A DNA stretch of 64,000 nucleotides from NCBI GenBank assembly GCA_012934845.2, contig WNNJ02000934.1:1-64000 (forward strand), given 5' to 3'. Below the pieces are notes generated by a model. That model was not told the DNA's origin and ran no database searches. It was given only the letters and a program-made list of their open reading frames with translations. This document shows positions 51,780 to 62,265 of the stretch, piece after piece; positions within the stretch are counted from its first letter, which is position 1, and each line of letters starts with the position of its first letter. Made by a program: the position numbers and the translations under genes. Source of the DNA: Pomphorhynchus laevis. Taxonomy: Eukaryota; Acanthocephala; Palaeacanthocephala; Echinorhynchida; Pomphorhynchidae.

Positions 51780-53279
51780 AAGACATGTATGCAAAAGAAT
51801 CAAACGACTTATTGTCAAATGCATGCATGGATTTTACGCCGCTTATAGATGACGGCATAGATTCGCTTGACTTTGCATATCTGCTGGCAACATCACCATT
51901 GTGTCAGACAACTTGGACGGGGGATGCCAATCTAGACAGAGCTAGGTGCAGGAAGGTTGCCCCTCCCGCCACTAGCCCCATCCAGGGCTCGAACCCCAGG
52001 ACAATAACATAATTTTCCTTTGAGGCGCTCTTTTCTTTTATAAGCTTGCCCACCTTGCGAGGTGGCACCGTTCTTGCTGATTCCCCCTTTTCTTGGAGTG
52101 GGATACTTTTAGTTCATCCGGCATCGGAGCCGTGGGAGCCCCTACAATAGCCGACAACAGGGGGGGCTATCATAGCCTAAATTTGAGCAAGAATCTCTTT
52201 TTTGTTGTTATCTAAGAGGAGCAGTAGTCATTATTCGATATCCTGTCGATAGGGGCCGCGACGGAAAAGAAAGTATTAGAGTTTGAACGTTTAGAGAACA
52301 ACAGTTTATACTCCTTAAATGTTTTACATCGCCTGGACCAGCCGGGTGGACACCCCCGCAATTATGGTAGCTGGGGGAGCCAGGCATCGCTTCCCTTTAG
52401 CATGTTTTCGCACGAGACAGATGAACAGACACCACAAATTCTGTTTTTGGTACACGTGGACACCCAGTGCCCCCACGCATGACACACATTGCAGTGGGGG
52501 TAGTGAGAGAATCCTGGTCTATTAACGCAAATCGTAAGTTATATCCAAGAAATGGATTAGAGGCAGCATTCGATAGTACATGCCCATGGTTCAGGTCGAC
52601 TGAACAAAAGGCGATTGGGAGGTCTTCTCTCGATTTAGACTTGATCTGCCTTACTGAGTGAATATGATACGTTCTTTTTAGCAGATTTAAATCTTCCTCC
52701 TCGAGATGGGAGGGGAAGTTCGTGATCTTTAGAGTACACTGGATCGGTTTTAGAGCGATCGATCCCAAGTGGGAGAGATTCTTATGAAAATACGTTTTAT
52801 ACTCTTGCATGAGTTCGATGTTATAAATGAGACTCTGAGAGAGTTCTCAAAGATCTTGACTGTATTAAAAATGACTCTGTTAGAGTATCGTCCGACAAAT
52901 TCTCGGAGAAATAGACTAAACATTTTGTGCCTCACAAAATGCTTTGAGACCGTTATAATCGCAAGGTTGGTCAGCTTAGGTATTGGGGGAGTAGCCCCGA
53001 GTCAGTTGTTGAATTTTTTAATAAATCACTAACCTGGATGTCTCTGCTTTGATTAGATGAACTGGAAATAGTATCTTTTACTCCATCCATACCATCACAA
53101 TTGTGTGAAATTGTATTGGAAATGCAGGAGCTTTTATGCTCTGACACGCTTATTTTTGCTTGTGCACTACACATTTTTGAAAGAAATACTATTTTTATTT
53201 TTTGTATAAAATTACGACAGCTCATCAATTTTCTTGAAGATGTGCCGCCCATACTCAAAGTTGAAGGGATATTCCACAT
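51780..53279 (-). mobile_element. LINE-B-like ORF1 region, copy 2
   Basis: Same as 24290-25789. The pieces 52397-52810 and 52971-53279 are nearly unchanged. Confidence 0.75.
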
Positions 53280-53360
53280 AGTTTCAATTTGTTGAAAATT
53301 TTCATTATTTCCGCAACTAGGTCGGATTATGATTTAAGAAGTGACCGACGTCACATAAGC

Positions 53361-53371
53361 TTTTGATAAAT
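53361..53371. repeat. LINE-B target-site duplication, left
   Basis: TTTTGATAAAT, repeated at 55827-55837. The single empty site is 25871-25881 in copy 1. Confidence 0.95.
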
Positions 53372-55706
53372 GATCCCCCAGGACATTACTCGATTTATCC
53401 CAAAGCATATTTGTTCCCACTATACTCCGTACATAACCCCACCTCACTCCTCTTCATCTCAAGGACTCTTGACCTTAGTTAAGTGCTCCTTAAGGTCTTC
53501 CCTCCTATTAAACTACTCATGTCCAGCCCTTTCTTGTTTAGTAGTTTCACTCAGTAAGAACGGTAAACGCATAAGTCTAGCCAATGTCTACATCCGTCCA
53601 GGGGAAATTCACAAGAACCGTGACCTTCTGGATAGCATTATTGACAGCGGTTATGAGATGTTACTTGGAGATTTCAACGACAGAACTGGTCGTTGGATCA
53701 ATGCAGCACTTCGCAGAGCTAGGAACGGTTATCTTATTCACAAACCCCCGTCACCTACCTTTCATTGCACATCAACAAATTCTATCCTCGACATTTTACT
53801 GCTTCACTCGAGGTGGTTGTTAAAACCCTTCTGCACGGAGCAGTCGCGCCAGCAATTGTCCACCTCTCATGACCTAATTCGTTGGAGGATTGAGGAAGAT
53901 ATGTTGCTTCAAAGGAGGTTTCACTTTGATCCGATCAGAGTGGCCCTCTTTCAAGCGGCTATCCAACTCTTTCCCTTAATAGGAAATGAGAGTTTGACCA
54001 AATTTAATACCTACCTCTTTTCGCAAGCTACCGCGATTCTATCGACTACCTATAAAGGTCGTATATACAATCCCACTCCGACAAAACTCAAGGTCCTAGC
54101 AAAATTACTGAACCTCCCTAATCTCTCTGCTTCCGCCAAACAGGCTCTCTCGAATGAATACTGGAGCACTAGATACAGGTTCCAGCTGAGTAGGGATAGG
54201 ACGAGTATAGCTCGCCTTAATCCTTCTCAGTCTTCCTTTTGGAAGATTTTCAAGAAGGAGAAGTTTGTTTGCTGGAAGGATAGAGCATTGCGTTGGATAG
54301 GGAATGTAGGCCTTGATAAAGTTTTAGAGGAGTCACTGGCCCTACACAACTATGGAGCCACTCTATCACCTCAACCAATCCCGCCTTGGTGTAACTTCAG
54401 GAGTAGGGATCTATCTGTTACGGATATCCTTAACTCCTGGGGTCCACTCCCAGGCATCTCCAAATCCGTCGTTCCACTTTCCTCTCGGGTCTGTCAGCTT
54501 TTGACAGCTGATCAGAGAAGGGAGGTGGCCGTCACAATGCTTTTAGCCTCCCCATCCGATGTAGCAGGCATCAATATTAGTAAGCGTGTTTTTATTCCTA
54601 AGAAAAAATCCTGCTCATGCCCTAAAGATCTGCGACCCATTTCGATTCAAAATGCCCTCGTGTCGATTTACGAAAAAGCGCTTGCGCGTAAAATCCGCGA
54701 CCATTTAAGTAGGCGAAATTTGATCCCTCCAGGTTTTCATGGGTTCGTCAAAGGTCGCTCGGTCCATTCAGCAGTTGGTGAGGTGGAGCAGTTTTGTCGG
54801 GATAATAGCCATCGTCTAGTTGTGGCTGTTTTCCTTGACTTTTCTGCTGCATTTGACCGCATCTCCATTCCTTTTGTGATCTCTTCTCTCAGGTCCCTCG
54901 GGTTGCCTGCGAGAATTTTGAACAGAGTGGAGATCCTGTTGTTTACCAAGCGATTTTACTATGAAGACGACCCTGATGCGCGTCAGTTCTACCCTATTAC
55001 GGGTGTACCTCAAGGATCCCCACTTTCTCCTATCTTATATCTTGCTGCCTCTATTAAACTATTCAAAATATTTAAACGCGAACAACGTCTTGTGGTGTAC
55101 GCTGATGACACCACAGCACTGTTCACTGGGCACAGGTGTAAAGACGTAGTCTCTGACATCAGCCGTTTCTTTTTAAGATTAAAAGATCAGTTACCCATAT
55201 CCAATCTTATTTTAAACTCAGCTAAATCGCAGGTGGTTGTCTTTCATGGCACACCTGCTACAAAGAAAAAACTTAAGAGATTAGCACTCTCTGCGCTCTC
55301 CTCCATATTTGCCTCTGAACCACTTCCCACCTTCACAAGTCGAGTAAAATACCTGGGGTTCACTGTTACGGTGAACTGGTCGGCGAAAGCTGACCTGGAT
55401 AGACTCAAACGTATCCTGAAGAAAGCTAGGTGGGCCCTGAAACGGGCTCAGCATCTGTTATTGAAAGGGAAAACCCAGGTGCGCCTTTGGGGTACCTGGG
55501 CTATCTCGGGACTTGTCTTCTTTTCAAGAGGACGTCCCCCAGAGCAAAGGCTAAGGTTTCTTGAGCTCCTCGTCTCTCGTTTACCCAGCATAGTCCGCGC
55601 CGATTGGATTCTTCGGGGGGGGGTGAAAGACCCCGGGTGGTTCAGTCGGAAGGCGGCGTGTTGGATCGGTTGGGGGGCTCAGATCCCCCTGGACCTGAGG
55701 CCATAG
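53370..55706 (+). CDS. LINE-B ORF2: partial AP-like endonuclease and reverse transcriptase
   Basis: 778 codons; the Met is made by the junction (AT of the target site plus G of the element), so it is not the natural start. Residues 1-150 are the second half of an EEP-type endonuclease: LLGDFNDRTG at about 98-107 (the GDFN metal-site motif) and TSTNSILDILL. A linker with SQSSFWKIFKKEK follows. The RT runs from about 390 to 680: NISKRVFIPKKKS, DLRPISIQNAL, VFLDFSAAFDRIS (first Asp), ITGVPQGSPLSPILY (about 544), VVYADDTTALF (about 576) and VKYLGFTVTV. The C-terminus is basic with KKARWALKRAQ and no RNase H. Clade is probably within the Jockey/CR1 group, uncertain. Confidence 0.95.
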   Translation: MIPQDITRFIPKHICSHYTPYITPPHSSSSQGLLTLVKCSLRSSLLLNYSCPALSCLVVSLSKNGKRISLANVYIRPGEIHKNRDLLDSIIDSGYEMLLGDFNDRTGRWINAALRRARNGYLIHKPPSPTFHCTSTNSILDILLLHSRWLLKPFCTEQSRQQLSTSHDLIRWRIEEDMLLQRRFHFDPIRVALFQAAIQLFPLIGNESLTKFNTYLFSQATAILSTTYKGRIYNPTPTKLKVLAKLLNLPNLSASAKQALSNEYWSTRYRFQLSRDRTSIARLNPSQSSFWKIFKKEKFVCWKDRALRWIGNVGLDKVLEESLALHNYGATLSPQPIPPWCNFRSRDLSVTDILNSWGPLPGISKSVVPLSSRVCQLLTADQRREVAVTMLLASPSDVAGINISKRVFIPKKKSCSCPKDLRPISIQNALVSIYEKALARKIRDHLSRRNLIPPGFHGFVKGRSVHSAVGEVEQFCRDNSHRLVVAVFLDFSAAFDRISIPFVISSLRSLGLPARILNRVEILLFTKRFYYEDDPDARQFYPITGVPQGSPLSPILYLAASIKLFKIFKREQRLVVYADDTTALFTGHRCKDVVSDISRFFLRLKDQLPISNLILNSAKSQVVVFHGTPATKKKLKRLALSALSSIFASEPLPTFTSRVKYLGFTVTVNWSAKADLDRLKRILKKARWALKRAQHLLLKGKTQVRLWGTWAISGLVFFSRGRPPEQRLRFLELLVSRLPSIVRADWILRGGVKDPGWFSRKAACWIGWGAQIPLDLRP

Positions 55707-55826
55707 AAGAAGAAAAGAGTTAGAAGACTGAAGAGCTACTGACTTTCTATTGTTGTGTCTAATCTGGTTTATTGCATGTTTCTTTTTCTATTTTTTGTGT
55801 AGTTAAGAAAGTCTATATTATTATTA
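53372..55826 (+). mobile_element. LINE-B, youngest copy, 5'-truncated, ORF open
   Basis: 2455 bp between perfect 11-bp target-site duplications and absent from copy 1, so it inserted after the two copies separated (or is an allelic insertion). It lacks ORF1 and the first part of the endonuclease. The remaining ORF2 is open to its natural stop at 55706, and a 120-bp 3' UTR ends in ATTATTATTATTTT instead of poly(A). It is the reference for the broken copies at 10.3, 18.8, 26-28 and 38.5 kb. Confidence 0.96.
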
Positions 55827-55837
55827 TTTTGATAAAT
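55827..55837. repeat. LINE-B target-site duplication, right
   Basis: TTTTGATAAAT, exact copy of 53361-53371. Confidence 0.95.
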
Positions 55838-55955
55838 CAATCATCATTATGTTGCAACTACCTTGTGCTCTACATGTGTGTCATGATACTTAACTTATTG
55901 AAAACATATGAACCTTACTGTATTTGTATTCTAGATATTTAAGAAAAGCCTGTAA

Positions 55956-57021
55956 ATGCAAAGAAATTACGAAAAAATGTACGATTGTTGCGCTTGCGGA
56001 GGATCAAAAACCTCCAAAATTTGTTCAAATTCAAAGGAATTTTCGTCTGTTTCTGGTGGTAAATTCTCAACACTGGTGGAACTCAAGGTAAGAGATTTCT
56101 TAAAATTGCTTGCTGATGGGGGTGTTCTTCCCCCTATTCCTAAAGCAAAGAATTTATGTATTACCACTAGTACTATTCCAATAAAAAGGCAAGATCTTTT
56201 TAATGTATTCCTTCGTGATTTTACATTAAAGTGCCGAAACAGAATCCTGTTTTATCGGTTAGAAACTTCGATAATAATTTAAAGGTTTCTTTCGGTAATT
56301 CGGACCTTCTTACTGATTATGCATCTTATTTTGATCCCAAATTAAAAGACTCTGGTAAGATTTCTGTTAAGCCTATTTAGGCTACACTAAAAATTACAAA
56401 CTTACCCACTAATTTAAAGATGTAGCCTCACTCCAAGCGCTATTTAAACTATCCTCTCTGAGGAGAATAGTTAATAAAGCTGGTTTTGAAGTCCCTGTGG
56501 ATTTTGCCTTTTGCTGATTCCTCTTATGCAGATATACTGGAGCGCTCCTGTACGAACCCATTCCTAGGCTTTAACCAGAAATTCGTTAAGATTGATGAGG
56601 ATGGTTTTACATATCCTCACTGTAACCTTTCTCACCAGTAGGGGCACTGGGAGTCGTCTTGCAGTCTACCTAGGATTTGCGGTTTCTGTTCTTTTGGGAA
56701 CTGCTATTTCCTTACCTCTGGAGTTAAATGTGATGCTTTTCTTTGCTGCTGTAATTGTGGAGATGGTCATCCCTCCTGGTCCAGGAGATGTCCTCTTTTT
56801 AAGAAGTATTCTGACCTATTCTCAAAACAGCGTCCTGCAGCTGATCACCGTGTTACTTCTTTACCGTCGGAACTGAAGATGACTGACATTGATATTTTGA
56901 AACTTATGGATGTTAAAATTCAGGCCTCCAGTAACCGTCTGGAAGCCTTAATTTCCAACTTATGCAACTTCCTATGCTGCCCGCAGCCTGTGACTCCAGA
57001 TGTTCAGATGCCTGTTTCAAA
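55956..57021 (+). mobile_element. LINE-B ORF1, plus strand, copy 2
   Basis: Same as the ORF1 part of 25990-28030: MQRNYEKMYDCCACGG, VRDFLKLLADGG, a zinc knuckle C-x2-CGDGH-x6-C at about 56742-56800, and MTDIDILKLMDVKI (56879). It leaves homology with copy 1 at 57021, just after QMPVS. The next ~180 bp may be the end of a different ORF1 (IPRKKRIFKTLETPTG). Confidence 0.8.
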
Positions 57022-57514
57022 AATACCTCCTCATTATGAACATTTTTGGAAACTGTGTTTATGACAAGATGATGATTTCGTATTGTATTTACAAGTACTT
57101 GTAAATCATCTACCTCCCTGCGTAGGATGCCAATGACTCCTGTAGCACATATCCCGCGTAAGAAACGTATATTTAAGACGCTTGAGACTCCAACCGGCAC
57201 TGATAAAATCGACTAGTTCAAGCAACCATCATTATCGCAGCCAACTTGTACCTCTACGTACTTTGGCTCATTTTTCTTGCAATGTTTCGACTTTTTACTC
57301 ATTTTCATATTTGACTGTATATGGTTGTCGTCGATGGTTGTCAAATTATTTGTAATTATAAAAATTTAGATCAATATATTACTTTGGAACGAGATCTCCT
57401 ACGGAGATAAATTGATATTCTGCTAATCCCTTCATAAGTAGTGAAAATCACTGACAGCGAAATAAGTTAAAAGACCTTATTCTGCATTTAAATATTTTAC
57501 TGATCTAACTCTAT
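57022..57514. other. Start of single-copy right part
   Basis: Sequence up to about 57215 still reads like a LINE ORF1 end in one frame (ISRKKRIFKTLETPT). The rest is AT-rich and unassigned. Confidence 0.4.
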
Positions 57515-57864
57515 AGTAAATATTTAAAATAACAGATCGTTTCACATTCAGCGGCAAAGTAAATATTTAAAACGATATATCGTGTCAGGAATTAGCAGCA
57601 AAGTAAATATTAAAAACGCTTGGTCATTAATTTATTCTGCTCAGAGTAAAGACTTTAACCTATCGAACCCTTTACGATTCAGCTTTATAGTAAAAATTTA
57701 AAACAATAACTTGTTTGATGATTTAACTCCAAAATAGATATTTAAAACGACATATCCTTAATGGATTAAGCTCTAAAATAAGGATTTAAAACGATATATT
57801 CTTAATTAATTCAGTTTTATATTAAAGATTTAAAACTGTATACCTCAAGATTCATATGCTTTCA
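57515..57864. repeat. 44-bp tandem array, about 8 degenerate units
   Basis: Units start at about 57515, 57558, 57602, 57645, 57689, 57733, 57777 and 57821, with spacing 43-44 bp throughout. The core is AGTAAATATTTAAAACGATA followed by TTCAGCTCTAT-like sequence. The phase is kept although single units are 20-30% diverged, so it is an old array. It is not coding in any frame throughout. Confidence 0.85.
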
Positions 57865-58623
57865 CAGATTGTATTCAATTATAACTGTTCATGTAATTGT
57901 TTTTTGATAAACTTGATGTTTCATTTTAGATGTCTACTATACAAATCGCTGTGGTAATTTTTTAAATTTTCTGTCATTAAATTAGAAATTAAATGAATGT
58001 CATTAAATTGTAAATTCACAACTATCGTTTAGGCTTGTGAATTTTTTCAAAACATATTTAAAGGGGGACAGGCAAAGTTATATGGATTTATAATTTTAAA
58101 TTTATTCATTATAAAGAGGAATTTTTTAGAATTTTATTTAAAAAAATTCTATTTAAATTAAAAAACATTTTAAATTTTATTCAAATTTTCAGTAACAAAC
58201 TGTTATTCAGGTTGCTAGTGTAATCTAAATTTTGTTTTTTTATAAACCCATCAATAGCAGTGCGGTGATGCTCCTTTGTTCTGCAATTACATGTTTTATT
58301 TTGTTTCTACCAGGTTTAAGTAAATACATGACTTTCTCTATTTTATTATTTGTTCATCTTTTCAGTAAAAATTTCATTATTTATTTTTATTTAAGATTTT
58401 GACTAAACTATTTTCTTATTTTTGCGGATTGTCGATTTTGCGACAATCCATTAATTGGTAATAGAACTATTGCTGCCTAACCGAATAAAGTATTGTGTTC
58501 AAATGATTCTTTTTATTACTCTATATTAAAATATATTTATTAAAAATATTAATTAAAAGTGTAATTTAATTAAGTTTATACGAGTTCGCCAAAATGTTCT
58601 TTGTTACAAACAGCTGATATTAT
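57865..58623. other. AT-rich DNA, no gene seen
   Basis: Includes a hairpin GATTGTCGATTTTGCGACAATC near 58428-58449. Nothing coding recognised. Confidence 0.45.
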
Positions 58624-58986
58624 TTGTTTTATTACTCTGAAAGAAATCGAGATTGTCTGTTACAAAGGAAAGTTTATAACGTCGTTAAGATAATCAACAA
58701 TTTTGAGATATTAAACTGGAGTTATGGATTATTTATTGTTTTAATCGATAGACTTAGAGTTTATCTTGATAAGCCAGTAATGTTAAGATTTGGTTCAGAT
58801 CGTTACTTATTATGTAATCTAACACGATTTTGTCTAAGAGAGCTTTACTTCAGGTGTTTGTCAACACTGTCGGTTAATTTTAGATTTGCTCTCACTCAAA
58901 ACTTATTTAAATGTGCTTCGAAAGTTGTTTCTGAGTCAGTCACTTCATACACACATTGGCGAGAAGATTTTCTCTCACGCGGCTAA
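58624..58986 (+). CDS. ORF of unknown function
   Basis: 120 codons from MFYYSERNRDCLLQRK to DFLSRG. It is the longest unexplained frame in the single-copy part, with a less extreme composition than its surroundings and a hydrophobic stretch WSYGLFIVLI. No family recognised, no clear promoter, no splice context. It may be a chance frame or an exon. Confidence 0.3.
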   Translation: MFYYSERNRDCLLQRKVYNVVKIINNFEILNWSYGLFIVLIDRLRVYLDKPVMLRFGSDRYLLCNLTRFCLRELYFRCLSTLSVNFRFALTQNLFKCASKVVSESVTSYTHWREDFLSRG

Positions 58987-59488
58987 ACGCGATACTTTGA
59001 TTATTAATGTTCGTTTACTTTGCTCTTAAAGTTTAGTAGCGTTGCTCATAGAGCAATATGTATCTGACAAACTATACAGATTAACTTTTTAAAAGTAACT
59101 TTCTTGAAATTGATAGGTTCAATGAAGATTTTCGACTATTGCAATAGTCGAAAATTTGTGAACAGTAATTTCTAATTTTATTATTTTACCCGATGTTTAA
59201 ACGCCCTGTGCAATATAAAATAAAAAATGTAGATTTTCTATATAAAGTATAAAATTATGATAACATAAAAATATCAAATAAATATAAAGTAAATTAAATT
59301 ATATTTGCAATATAAAATATAGATTTCTTGTGAATCATGTTTTTTGTTTTATTGAATATATATTGGAATCAAAATCATTAGAATGATTTGTGAACCGTCA
59401 CCTTTGATCCATATTTCAAACGGATTTAAATTGATAAAAAAATTAGAAAATTCGTTTGATACAAAACTAAGTTTAAAAGCTAAGTTTA
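58987..59488. other. AT-rich DNA, no gene seen
   Basis: A perfect hairpin TTTTCGACTATTGCAATAGTCGAAAA lies at about 59126-59152 (arms of 10 bp or more). Nothing else recognised. Confidence 0.45.
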
Positions 59489-59523
59489 ATACGCGTTTCG
59501 GAAAAATCCTTCCTCAGTCGTGC
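59489..59523 (-). other. Hammerhead-like motif, third locus
   Basis: Minus strand: ACGA, CUGAGGA, one extra A, GGA, UUUU, UCC, GAAACG. It has the same plan as the motifs at 17.6-17.8 and 5.9 kb: CUGANGA, one added base, stem II, GAAA. It lies about 0.5 kb upstream of a PLE GIY-YIG fragment. Confidence 0.5.
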
Positions 59524-59998
59524 TCACTAACTCAAATCGTGCGTATATTTTTAAACAAAAATTCAAAATGATAAAATGCTATAATTCAATTCTAAAGTAA
59601 AAATTCAAAATCATAATGAAAAACAAAATTTGGATAAAATTGATATTACAAATAAAATAAAATATATTTTATAACATTATTTTAAAATTATTTGAACAAT
59701 GACAAAAAATGAAAATAGAATACATTTAATTTTACTTTTCTTAATTTCTCTAATTTTTCTGACAAAGCACTTGTAGGCAAGCGCAATATAAAATTAATAT
59801 ATACATCCAAATTTAAAAAAATAATCAAACAAATTTCAAACAAGATAAACAAAAACTTATTCAAAACATTTGATTTTTAAATGATTTTTTTACTGAATCT
59901 GAAAACAGGATATTTTCATATGAGTGGCACCCAGCCTTCAAAATTCTCAAAATGGACATCCGAAATACGATGATGGAAACAAAAGTAAACTATAGGGA
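59524..59998. other. AT-rich DNA, no gene seen
   Basis: Between the hammerhead-like motif and the PLE fragment. Probably decayed PLE flank. Confidence 0.35.
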
Positions 59999-60300
59999 AT
60001 GGGTGACATCAAAATATTCTACTCGATGCTAAATAAAATAAAAGACATTCTATCTAAATATAAAGTTGAAATAAACAATATAGGTGTCATAAACTTCGGA
60101 TGTAATCAGTGTGCGATAAAACGTGAGCAAATTGTACCGTTATGGAGGCAGCTTCATCATGTAAGAGTAATCCCACATCTCTAAAATACAAAATCAAGGG
60201 CGAATTTAATTGTAAATCGAAGAACGTAATATATTTACTAGAGTTTACAACGTGTAAACTTCAGTATATTGGACAGACTAGTGGATCTATGGATGTTCCA
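59999..60300 (+). mobile_element. PLE fragment, GIY-YIG domain
   Basis: First frame (59999-60184) ends with FGCNQCAIK, the Cys pair before the nuclease. The second (60142-60363) has IKGEFNCKSKNVIYLLEF, CKLQYIGQTSGSM, matching the N-CKSKNVIYLI-x-C-x-C-x-x-YIGQT-x-x-S core of PLE GIY-YIG domains. The sequence leaves the domain after GSM and enters AT repeats. Confidence 0.72.
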
Positions 60301-60496
60301 AAATCACGATTATATTATATATCATGTTATATTCCTTCAATTATAAATTATATTATTATTTAAACCTAATGGTTCTTCCGTAAACATATTCCCACTATTT
60401 TCTGCTCACTTATTTTACGGTGTTCAATGTCATTAATATGAAACCTGATAGCATAGCAGTTCCTCCTGATGACCTCTAATTCTTATTCTGATACAA

Positions 60497-60719
60497 CGTC
60501 TGTTATTTATTAGTCAATTCATAAAAATGACGTTTATTTTAAATTTTATTTTTTATTTTTTATTTTTATTTTTATTTTTTAACTTGATTTAAATTATAGA
60601 AAATCTAAAAACAATTATTAATTTTATTATTTAATTATTAAATTTTGATTTAGCATTATTATGTTTTGTTTATTTTAAAATTATATAACAATACGTAGAC
60701 TCAGTTAGCTGATTTAATT
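60497..60719 (-). repeat. Short interspersed repeat M1, copy B
   Basis: 223 bp, the reverse complement of the 23748-23942 copy with an added T-rich stretch (TTTTTATTTTTTATTTTTAT type). It ends AGCTGATTTAATT next to the PLE. Confidence 0.87.
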
Positions 60720-60754
60720 CAACAATGCAATACTGCATGGAGTTAGGTTTTTGT

Positions 60755-61066
60755 TCAAGCGAGTGTATTACAGCTCCGTCGGTTTTCCTTTTTGTCTTTA
60801 TTTGCGATCGACGTAAATTCAAACGTCTCGCTAAGGTCATTGGATGTTTGTCTGACGTATTGTTTCTTGCATGTGCTGTATACACAACCGTTTTGTATAC
60901 ACAACCGTTTTTTCACAATTATACAAGCAACGTACAGCTCTCTTTCCTTTCGTTGAGGTTGCATCATAATATTTTGTTGTCTTATGACCTCGCATTTCGC
61001 ACAGCGTTTGCCCATTTTTGGTCGACATCCTTGTATAGACTTTTTGGATCTTAATTTTGATCTCAC
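60755..61066 (-). CDS. PLE GIY-YIG endonuclease region
   Basis: 103 codons with GKRCAKCEVI (Cys pair), CVYSTCKKQYVRQTSNDLSE (the Y-x-GQT position reads YVRQT). The first half of the core is degraded. Confidence 0.7.
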   Translation of the reverse strand: MRSKLRSKKSIQGCRPKMGKRCAKCEVIRQQNIMMQPQRKERELYVACIIVKKRLCIQNGCVYSTCKKQYVRQTSNDLSETFEFTSIANKDKKENRRSCNTLA

Positions 61067-61069
61067 TAA

Positions 61070-61492
61070 TCAGTGATGTAATGTTGTCGAAACTTTTAAC
61101 CACACAGTTGGTTTAGGCCATAGATCTTTTATTGATTTTTGAAAACTTTGAAAATGTGGGTGATAAACTATAACCAAATTAAATTTGTTATTAGGCTGTC
61201 TCGATTGCGCTAGACATTGCTGTCTTGGTTGACGTCGTATGCAATGAATTTGTTTGTGAATAAAATCGTTTCGGTATCCTCGCTTCAAAAGGATTTTAGT
61301 AATTTCTGATACATGCTTTTTGAACTGATGATCGTCAGTGCATGCTCGTCGTATCATTAAAGCTTCATTAAAAATCATTGTCCGTTTGATAGTGGGCGGA
61401 TGACAACTATTTCGGTGTATATATGTCGGTTGGGACTCCGGTTTTCGGTAGTGTTGTCTTGTAAATACCCTTTTCTTTATATACCGATACAT
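61070..61492 (-). CDS. PLE RT C-terminus and thumb
   Basis: 140 codons: TRQHYRKPESQPTYIHRNSC matches the PLE block T-x-x-Y-R-KPT...Y-x-x-x-x-S-HP; then KRTMIFNEALMIRRAC and ILLKRGYRNDFI. Confidence 0.78.
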   Translation of the reverse strand: MYRYIKKRVFTRQHYRKPESQPTYIHRNSCHPPTIKRTMIFNEALMIRRACTDDHQFKKHVSEITKILLKRGYRNDFIHKQIHCIRRQPRQQCLAQSRQPNNKFNLVIVYHPHFQSFQKSIKDLWPKPTVWLKVSTTLHH

Positions 61493-61800
61493 CTATGAAA
61501 TTGTCTCTTTCTTCGCAATCAAATACTAGTTTAACTGGACTGGTTTCGTTTATTTTTTCTTTTAAATCTTCCAAAGATTTAGGGTCACCAGGCCAGACAA
61601 AAAATATATCATCTATATATCGACTTAAGGACAGCGAAAGGTTTCCGGGAATATCTGTCCATAATTTTTCAAGCCATCATGTATATAATATCGCATACGA
61701 TGGATCCATTAGTGTCCCTATTGCTGTCCCAGATGTCTGTACGTATTTCTAGCCTAAGAATTCAAATTTTTTTCTTGCAATACTATTCGTACACAATCGA

Positions 61801-62265
61801 TTATAAATTGTTGTTTCTCTGTAGTCGTGTATTTGTGCGCTTCATAAATTCTTCTATTGCTTTTAACCCTTGATCCGTTGGGATATTTGTATACAATGAT
61901 TGTACATCTGCCGTCACCAAAATCGCATTTGATGGCCAGCTAGAATGATTTTCTTCAAAGCGTCGTAGAAATTCTAAATTGCTGTTTATGTGTGCCGGAA
62001 CATAGGTAAGTAAAGGTGCAAGAATTGTGGATATGTATCGCGACAATCTTTCAGTAGGGGTTCCAATGCAGCTAATTATAGGTCTACTTATATAAGGTCT
62101 CGATAATTTGTATACTTCCGGGAGCATGTAGAAAGTGCCATAATTTGCTTTAGCATTCCGTAATTTATCAGCATCAATTACATCAAGCGTACCCGTTGAA
62201 ACATACCTATCCAAAAGATCGTTGATACGGTTTTGAGAATCATCAATGAACGAATAATGTACCAT
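61801..62265 (-). CDS. PLE RT N-terminal half
   Basis: 154 codons with YGTFYMLPEVYKLSRPYISR (fingers), PIISCIGTPTERLSRYI, and AILVTADVQSLYTNIP, the typical PLE motif A with its catalytic Asp. Confidence 0.88.
   Translation of the reverse strand: MVHYSFIDDSQNRINDLLDRYVSTGTLDVIDADKLRNAKANYGTFYMLPEVYKLSRPYISRPIISCIGTPTERLSRYISTILAPLLTYVPAHINSNLEFLRRFEENHSSWPSNAILVTADVQSLYTNIPTDQGLKAIEEFMKRTNTRLQRNNNL

Larger units (their letters stand above)
28290..57021. repeat. Long direct duplication, copy 2
   Basis: Second copy of the block at 1-27090. It ends at about 57021, where it leaves the shared LINE-B ORF1 sequence and enters single-copy DNA. It differs by shortened (AT)n tracts near 33150 and 33980, a missing 0.66 kb segment at about 47077, and a 2455-bp LINE inserted at 53372-55826. 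Most coding relics have the same breaks in both copies, so those breaks came before the duplication. The 1.2 kb at 27091-28289 between the copies is not repeated. Confidence 0.97.
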
